From positions 43,601,769 through 43,665,768 of the forward strand of contig CM055903.1 of NCBI GenBank assembly GCA_029582155.1: 64,000 bases of DNA, in the 5' to 3' direction. Below are positions 56,446 through 64,000 of this stretch, piece by piece (the first letter of the stretch is position 1; the number at the start of each line of letters is the position of its first letter). The notes below the pieces were generated by a model. That model made no database searches. It saw nothing but the letters and a program-made list of their open reading frames with translations, and was not told the origin of the DNA. A program made the position numbers and the translations under genes. Source of the stretch: Panopea generosa (Eukaryota > Mollusca > Bivalvia > Adapedonta > Hiatellidae).

Positions 56446-58970
56446 AGTAAGAGTGGGGCACAATACCAAAATTACTTTCTCTCTATGTTGCCAGGCCTTT
56501 TTAAGTTGTACACTTTGCTTAAACATGTGTGCTTCTTTAAAAAGAACTCAAAGATGACAGTCTAATAGGGTTGATTTTTGGTAAATAGACAAAAGGTGAT
56601 GGCCATTTGATTGGTAAAATCAAATTGAATCTATTCACTAAAAAATATATGCCCAATAAGGGCCAGAATATTACATTAGTATTTTATTAAATATAGTGGC
56701 AGTACTATGCAGCTTAACTAGCAGTGCAACATAGTTTGGTTTAGGAATTTTTTACTGAGCATGATTGTGCAGCAGCATGTACTCTAGACAGTGTCCACAA
56801 GGACACCCCAACACACAATGTCATAGTCTTAGTAGTGGACTGAACCCACAGCCCTCCGATCTTTGATCACATAAATTGTGAATATTAGGAGGGTAAGAAA
56901 ACATATTTTATAATGTATTAACCTATATATCACTGCCCACTAATTTCTAAGTGTTGTCCATACACACAGACTTTTGCTCTCGTATACTGATATCCCAAGT
57001 TGTTTTCATACTCGACATCTAAATAATGTCAATTATCATAGAAAATAACACTATTTTAATGTGTCCATGTCGTACAATAACTGACATAAACTAATATATG
57101 CAGCGACACATCTCTGATTGTTACTAACAATGGTTTGATTTCGAAAATCGTGTTTGAATTGTCATTGGATCAATAAATAGACCAACCACCACACAGACAA
57201 ATTCTTATCTGATTTTTTCGTAAAGTAATTACTGTATACTTGGCAACATCAATACATTTGGTAAAAAAAAGGAGATTTTTATAATGCCAAAGTTTGACAG
57301 TCTGGAAAAGCAAATTACATCATTTACATTTGATAAATATTTAATAGTATCAAATTACTTCTTTTTTCTTTTACGTTTTTTTTTTTTTTTTAACAAAATT
57401 TTTTTCACAAACATTAATTTCAATATTGAGATGATATGTCAACTGATAATTTTATATCTTTTTCTAATATACCTACATGGAACTAATAGAGATCGCAATT
57501 TCAAATCTAAACAATTTGAAGAGCATTTGAAATCGTTTGACATGTCAATGTTAATACCCTGGAAATGGGCTCAGATTAAGTTCAAATTGCCAGTTTATGT
57601 TTACCTCTCCTAGTGCTAAACAGACAATACAGTTTATAACAAGTCCTCCTGTCCGATTACAGAAACTTTGTACAATTTTGTCAAAATAGCCTAATGTTTA
57701 TTAAAAGACTTTTCAAAGTATGGTACTTCAAATCGAAAAAAACATCAGCCATATTTAGATATTTCCAATTGCCATTAGTAAGGCCCCCGATTTGTTTATC
57801 TATTGAATTAAGAGTCGGCAAATATTGGTCTTGTAATTGAACATTCGATAGTTTTCACCTGTTACTACCATTCTAAAACATTTCTTTTCAAGATATGAAC
57901 ACTGTAATATCAGGACTGGATCATAAAAATTGTGTAATTTACGGTAAATAACTGCCATGCTGATGCACATATAAATGATATGTTGACAATCAACTGCGTA
58001 AATCAGATGTTTTTACAGGCAAATCAAATTGTCTTAACAACCACTCCAGAGCAAAATCTATTAAAGCCCTTCAAAGCCTTCTCTCTTCACAACTATTAAG
58101 TTTGACTTAGCATTATGTCCCATGCATGAACCCTCGTTCCTCGCACCCAACTCCCTGATGTTTGTTTTTTCGAAATTTAAAACTAAAATAAAAGCTACAG
58201 GAATTTAAAGTATTTAACACCCAATTTCATTTTAACCCAAGTTTGCTAGGGTGATCACTATGAAATTTCTTATAAAAGCTACTTGTCCTCCCTTTCAAAT
58301 ATTTTTTATTGAATGCTTTACAATCAAAGAAATATGAAGGTTAATTGTCCTGACTAAATACTCCTCATGGTGAGCGGATGATATTTTCAAGCCCTGACTA
58401 TGTCCCATGAGCATGCCAACTTGAAAACAAATCATTTACACAGGGCAAAATATATCCTATACTGTTTCACTCTAATGAATTTAAAATCTCTCTATGACAT
58501 AATTGCATCTGACAGTTAAGGTTATATATAAGTAATGAAATTAGCGTAAATTGATATGTTTAAAATATCAAAGCATTTTAAATTGATTATTCGTGAACAT
58601 TTAACTGAATTGGCTAATTGGTTCTTCCAGTCTTGTTACTTCTGCCATAATTATAGAGAACATTTCAAAGAGTGTTTTAGTAATAATTCTTAATACAAGA
58701 AGAATCCCACTTGCCGAGTGGTGTTAGGCGCTTTCTCAAGATCAGTGCACCAGCATATCTACACATAGGCACTGCAGGGCTGGGCCTGCACTTATTTTCC
58801 CAGAAAAAATTTAATTGAAATTCCCATAAGTAATTGGTATATTTTATATAGAATAAAATACACATGAAACCTCTGAGAATGCACTACTGTCCGTTTACAT
58901 TAAAAAAAAACACCTGGGGAGGGGCTCCAGACATCCCGTAAAATTAATTGGCCTACACTTTTAAATTGAC
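56446..58970. other. Intronic or intergenic; no feature supported
   Basis: Read on both strands without finding an exon. About 56765-56860 has weak SINE-like words (GGACTGAACCCACAGCCC). Confidence 0.4.
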
Positions 58971-58974
58971 CAAG

Positions 58975-59160
58975 CTACACCCAGGCATTAGATAGAGTGT
59001 TGACTTTTCACACTAGAGGTTTGGGGTTCAATCCCCAGCTGGACCCAGTGGCCTCTCAAAAAAACAACATTCAGTACTGGTTCTACCTAGTGGAAGCAAG
59101 CTTCAGAGTGGTTCATATAAGCTCCGAGTTGATTTCACAATTAAGCCAAAATAAAAAAAA
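58975..59160 (+). mobile_element. SINE family C copy 5 (plus orientation)
   Basis: Head CCAGGCATTAGATAGAGTG, B box GGGGTTCAATCCCCAGC, then CAGTACTGGTTCTACCTAG, GTTCATATAAGCTCC and an A-rich end (AAAATAAAAAAAAACAAAC). The plus-strand open frame over it is spurious. Confidence 0.7.
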
Positions 59161-62100
59161 ACAAACTAAATTACTTCTGGCAGCTGAGGTTATGGGATCG
59201 AACAGTAAAGCTCAATTCAAAGATGTTATGTGATACGAGTTTACCATTAGTTGTGAAATCAAGATCCAGTAACTGAGATCTTTCCTCACCAATAAAACTG
59301 GATGCCATAAAACTAAAATTATTCATTTAAATAGGAAATAAAACGAATATTTCTACCCATATAAATATTTGGTATGGAGTATCATGTGACCTTGTTAAAG
59401 AAATTTTAAGTTAATTCTTGTCATTAAGAGCAATGTAATGGCTCAACGATTAGTGGGAGGTTAACTTGCCATGGAATCCAAAAATTAATTGGTTCAAGCC
59501 TCACCCATTCCAGTCGACCATCTTTTGTACTAGTTTCATCTATCAGTTACAGACACAAAAAAACAGGTGAATTATAAAAGCGACTTTCCCTGAGCAAGTT
59601 AAAGAAATATAGGTACAACACCACATGCATCTCTATTACACAAATCTTTCACACATTTTAACCAGTGCAACAGTGATCTATCTACACATAATCAAATAAG
59701 GAAATAGAGCAGCAATGCATTGATCCATCAAAATTTTGTGGCTGGATTCTTTCATATTAGTATTTAACTCTTAGCTATTTCTTAGAAGTTAGCTATATCT
59801 TAGTAGCACCTACTTCAAAATGGCGATATACTTATTAAAGACTGAGGGTGGAAAAAATCAATCAAAAAAATCCAGCATTTTCTTGCTGCAGGTTTAAATG
59901 AAACACAATTTTATTTTTTCAATTTATATCTCCTCTGCTTCTCATCAAGACATGATTGAAATGTCAAAATGTTTAAAAAGATTTTATACAGTAATCGCCA
60001 AACACAATCTTACGTGCTATCATTATTTACTGCTGAAGTCTTTGTTGATAAAAAGGCATATCAGCTTTGTTCTGTAGATAAAAAAGAATTTATAGGCTTT
60101 AAATGATTCTTTAATATCTTCAGTTTGAACATTAAGCACTCACACAGCAGACACCCGTTTGTAGAAATGAATGTTTTCTGATGAAATATCAAGTATTAAC
60201 AGTACATGACTGCGATATTTTTCAGATCAAATTGAATTTGTGAGGTTGTTTAAAAGCTGGGCTATTATGCCAAAGGCACAACTCTGTTTATAATGTTGGC
60301 GTGTTGGCTTTGCAGTGTTGATCACCACCAAACTGATAGGATTTCATTTATTCATGCAATAAATAATAAACAATAAAAATATGTTGTGGACATTAAATTA
60401 TGTCATTTTAATAATAGCAAGGTGTATCAATATTCATTAAAGCCTGGCTATCATCATTTGGAAATTTGGAGTACCTTGGTGGGTTTTTTTTATAGTTTTT
60501 ATGATTTTTTTGATTTTTTTGATTTTATTTTTTTAAAAAAATAAATTTTTATTGACTGTTGTATTAATAAGGCATTGAATTGGATTTTACATTTATATTG
60601 AGTATTGTTGTCATGGCAACTGATTTTGATATTCAATGTTTTGACTCATTTATAATAATTGCTGACCTTTAGTTAATTCCTGACTCAATTTATTCTCTAT
60701 AATGACTTCCACTAAATGTACAGTTATGATAATTATTATTTTAATTCATAGATCTCCAATCATTTTTTCAATTAAAAATTACCATTTTACTTGTACATGA
60801 TAATTAAATTTCAACAATACATGTATTATAGTATAATTCACCTGTCAGAGAGCTTAAAACCACACACTAAAAACATTGTACAATATTAATCATCTGTCCA
60901 GTAAAGAATTCAATACCTTCTTATAAATTCTGTTTAATTTTCTTAATTCTATTTTGTCAAGAGATTAAAGGCACATAAAAGACAAATCTTTCACTGTTCT
61001 CATTAAATATAGAAGACAGCCCTAGTTACTCCCACAGTAACAACAAACAAATTCTATTTCTATTTTGTCATTGGAAGTTACCAACTGCAGGATATCAAAT
61101 CACTGATATTTATTTCCAAATTTGTCTCCCTAAAACCTTGTATCTTATACAAAAGCAAATTATATCATTATTCGGATCTCAACGCTGAGGTTGTGGGTTT
61201 GAGCCAAGTTCAGTCTGAAAACTTTACTTGGGAAGGTTTTCCAGTTTCTTGCCGAAGGTCGAAGGTTCTCAATTTAGATTTATCCTCAGGTATTCCTCCC
61301 TCAACAAATAGGATGTCATGTGCTCCATAAACACCACATTCAGATAAAAATTATTTTTAATGGAAGATTATATAGTTAAAAATAATCTTAGATTGTGCTA
61401 TATCCTATTGTTAATGACTTAAAATAAGTTAAATTGATAAGTGCTTTAATGTATTATGTATATTTGAAAGAAGAGCGAACCTTTTTATACACATTCCAGA
61501 GAAAGTCTCAAACAAATTTTATTATTTTTTACAAATTAAGGCCTATGCAACAGCAGGAAAACATGCGGAGAGCCTATAAAGGGACATCATCAAACAACCT
61601 GGTGCTTATGCAAAAAAATGTGTACAATACATAATTATGTTATGGGCATATACATGCTCACAAACAATCTATACACAAGCTCTCAGATAAAGTACAATCA
61701 CACATATAAATAACTGAAAATGAAAGGTTGGCTACAATAAGGGATGAGCCAATCTCAAAGTATTTATTTCAATGAAAGGAACATGTCAATGAAAATAACT
61801 TCACTGTGGTTCGGACAATTGTGGATTTCATGTGTCAGGTATTGTATTGAAACTCCTTCATTGTTGCCACATGACGAGCATTATAGCATGGTATGAATTA
61901 CAAATGACGGTCATATATATGTTCTGAATGCCACGAATTTCAACAAAGGGGAATATCGGCATTGTACGAGAAGATATAGAACTGAATAAAACCAGACTAG
62001 GTTACAAACAATACCTAATTTAAATCAACCACTCATTCTGTGTTTGAACTGTTTAAATACTGTCTGTGAAAAGAAATCAATACGTTTAAATGGTAACTAG

Positions 62101-62172
62101 TTGCAAGGGTATTTTTTGCTTAAAATTTAGAAATGAAATAATTAAGATTCAGGTACTACACATATCATTGTG
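59161..62172. other. Gene-free stretch with weak SINE remnants
   Basis: Possible tRNA-derived remnants at about 59170-59300 (GGGATCGAACAGTAAAGC), 59440-59545 (GGTTCAAGCCTCACCCATTCC) and 61180-61330 (GAGGTTGTGGGTTTGAGCC). About 60485-60545 is a T-rich run of GATTTTTTT units. No exon is supported. Confidence 0.4.
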
Positions 62173-62182
62173 ATAAAGTTTT

Positions 62183-62485
62183 AACATAAATGTTTAGTTT
62201 GATTGAATATTTAGCGTCATTTTCATGCCACTGAGGGCTAACAGATGATCAGTTAACCTAACCACTCTTTCCTGGGATCCTGGAAGGTTAACCAGTACTC
62301 AAGTACACCTATCTCTGCAAATAACTGATAACTTTCCCACTTGAACCAGAGGTGAGAGACAAATGACATTGAGATGCAATTTAGTATATCAATCATCACA
62401 GAAACTATGGCCATGAGGGGATTCAAACTTACAACCCCTGGATTGATATTCATATGTGCTACCAACTGAACTAACCAGGCCTGGC
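62183..62485 (-). mobile_element. SINE family A copy 7 with target duplication
   Basis: Most complete copy: TTTGATTGAATATTTAGCGT, CCTGGGATCCTGGAAGGTTA, CTGATAACTTTCCCACTTGA, and the tRNA head GGGATTCAAACTTACAACCC to CTAACCAGGCCTGGC. The 10-base word ATAAAGTTTT flanks it at 62173-62182 and 62486-62495. Confidence 0.8.
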
Positions 62486-62599
62486 ATAAAGTTTTCAAGA
62501 AGTATAATTTTTATGAACTATATTGTTAGCATTCTCATTTGAATCAGGTCTTTTGTTACCAGGTCCTATACACTTCAAGAAAAATGTTTATATTTTAAA

Positions 62600-62720
62600 G
62601 GCTATCAATACTGCTGCCATGGGTTTGAATCCCTTCTCAGCCACAGAGTCTGTGATGATTGGCAATGAACTTGTTCTACATTCATGATTCTCCCACCTCT
62701 GAATAAGCAGAGATAATGTG
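62600..62720 (+). mobile_element. Possible tRNA-derived SINE remnant
   Basis: GCTGCCATGGGTTTGAATCC resembles a B box in plus orientation, followed by CACAGAGTCTGTGATGATTG, which resembles the family A body. Short and diverged. Confidence 0.35.
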
Positions 62721-62953
62721 TCTAATACTCGGGTTTACCACCTAGTAGATCACCATAACAACCGTCTTTATATAACTGAAAATACTGTTGAAAAAAGGTG
62801 CAAAACCCAAAACAAACAAATTGTCAATAAGGTATCTTGCACAGGTAAACAAGTACAAACAAGGTTTACATTACAAAAAGTTATATTAATTATAATATAT
62901 CTTAAGTTTCTTGCACAAAAACTACATGGATAATTATAAATGTCATTCCTGCA

Positions 62954-63024
62954 TAGCATCAAACCTGTCTTAAGCAGCCAGTGGCTGCTGGATAGAGGTG
63001 ACCACTTACACAGGTTTAGCAGTA
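62954..63024. mobile_element. MITE family E copy 3, internally deleted
   Basis: Only 71 bases: TAGCATCAAACCTGTCTTAA at the left and ACACAGGTTTAGCAGTA at the right, with AGCAGCCAGTGGCTGCT between. Both ends and the inverted inner motif are kept but the middle of about 100 bases is gone. Confidence 0.7.
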
Positions 63025-63680
63025 AAAAAAAGGTAGAAATTAAATGCCCTTTTGACCTTTCAGACTTCAGTCAACATTCCTGGCACATGCAAAGAATCAC
63101 CCAAAAGATAATTAGATCCTAGCAAACCATAACTGAATACCTGATTGCCATACATATATATGACCCATATAGTATTGAAAAGGGCATTTAAATCCATTTA
63201 AATCATTTGTTACCCATTCTTTGAAGAACAATGTCCACCGGTCTGTTTATAATTGTTAACTGATTATTGTTTACGTTTCTAACCCCAACACATCAACAAA
63301 GGATTAAAAACAAACATTACATAACCTTCTGAGTGTATCCTGTATGTATGTAATAAATTGCACTGACGTAACACTGAATTTACCTTTTTAGTCTATTGTT
63401 ACAAAACTTGAAGGACAATGGCATGACTACAGTTAGCTTGAATGAACTGCCAGACATCATTAATTTGTATATTATATATTAATATTTATAATCGACACCC
63501 CATAGCTAAGATTTCATTACATTTATTTTTGAATGGCATGTATGATACAGATTGTTATCTAATTCTTGTAGCTATGAGGTACTGTAATATTAAATTATTC
63601 ATTTGATATCGGAGTATATATGTATATTATTCAGTCACAATAAGGCCATCATTAAAAAAATAAAGCCATCCTTAAAATAT
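63025..63680. other. No feature seen
   Basis: AT-rich sequence without a supported exon or repeat. Confidence 0.4.
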
Positions 63681-63907
63681 ATTTCTTTGCTGTGCTCCGA
63701 CCCAGTATTTTTCATGTGGGTAGGTAGCTAACTTTTTTCGTTTTGCCAAATTTTGATTTTGCATAATCATTTAAAAGAAAAATGGACAGAAATCATGAAA
63801 AAAAATTTTAAACGCTTTGAAAGTCAATAAAAAAGTTAGGGTATCGGCAATTTTGAGTGAGTAGATAGGAGCAAGGCAAACTATTTGTTTTTTAAACATG
63901 GCCTAAT
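63681..63907. mobile_element. Dispersed element with GGTAGGTAG ends, copy 2 (inverted)
   Basis: Reverse-complement order of the element at 41180-41393: TTTGCTGTGCTCCGACCC, GTGGGTAGGTAGCTAAC, AAAATGGACAGAAATCATGA, CAATTTTGAGTGAGTAG, AACATGGCC. The two copies define both ends of the repeat. Confidence 0.65.
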
Positions 63908-64000
63908 GTACTTAAATCAATCAAATTTGGTATATCTGTATTGACTGCGGGAACAATTTAAGTGCCTTTGACAAGTTGCTATGACGTCCCAGTTCATAGT

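Noticed and set aside
56101..56565. Poly-Ile and poly-Met frames
   Set aside because: Products of the GAT microsatellite.
1..64000. CRISPR array or bacterial defence system
   Set aside because: The tandem arrays have no unique spacers between constant repeats, and all supported genes are intron-containing animal genes.

Overview
The window is AT-rich animal nuclear DNA. Coding sequence is scarce and split into short exons with GT-AG introns, and most of the rest is minisatellites, tRNA-derived SINEs, MITEs and decayed transposons. The motif AAGGGCCATAACTC, scattered over several kilobases, together with the style of the SINEs and MITEs, suggests a mollusc, most likely a bivalve. That placement is an inference from repeat style, not from a marker gene. 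Nothing here looks bacterial: no operons, no rRNA, no CRISPR, no intact tRNA gene.

Layout. 1-14 kb is gene-poor. It holds a 21-bp minisatellite (1.1-3.7 kb), a 34-35-bp array (5.1-5.7 kb), a 38-bp C-rich array (6.6-9.0 kb), a decayed LINE fragment (9.4-9.6 kb) and a 156-bp array (11.9-13.4 kb). From 14.2 to 35.1 kb on the minus strand lies a six-exon gene for a membrane-anchored armadillo-repeat protein of the ARMC10/ARMCX type (481 aa when joined). Its introns carry SINEs, MITEs, a direct duplication that flanks exon 3, and an orphan candidate exon. From 35.5 to 41.9 kb on the plus strand lies a complete four-exon gene for mitochondrial small-subunit ribosomal protein mS25 (MRPS25, 166 aa). 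The two genes are head to head with 342 bp between start codons. 43.5-51.5 kb is again repeats: a GTCACC-ended element, an internally deleted Tc1/mariner copy with both terminal inverted repeats, a TGTACA-rich array, and a TTAA-flanked MITE. From 53.4 to 56.05 kb on the minus strand lie two exons that join in frame to form the C-terminus of a coiled-coil protein whose 5' part is not seen in the window. 56-64 kb is intronic or intergenic repeats.

Functionally, the two assigned genes both point to mitochondria: mS25 is a mitoribosome subunit, and ARMC10-type proteins are outer-membrane anchored. A shared promoter would make biological sense but is inferred only from the arrangement. The strongest leads for follow-up are the divergent gene pair, two same-strand orphan exons with matching splice phase inside and just beyond the ARMC10-like gene, and the repeat pair flanking exon 3, one copy of which holds a MITE while the other is empty.
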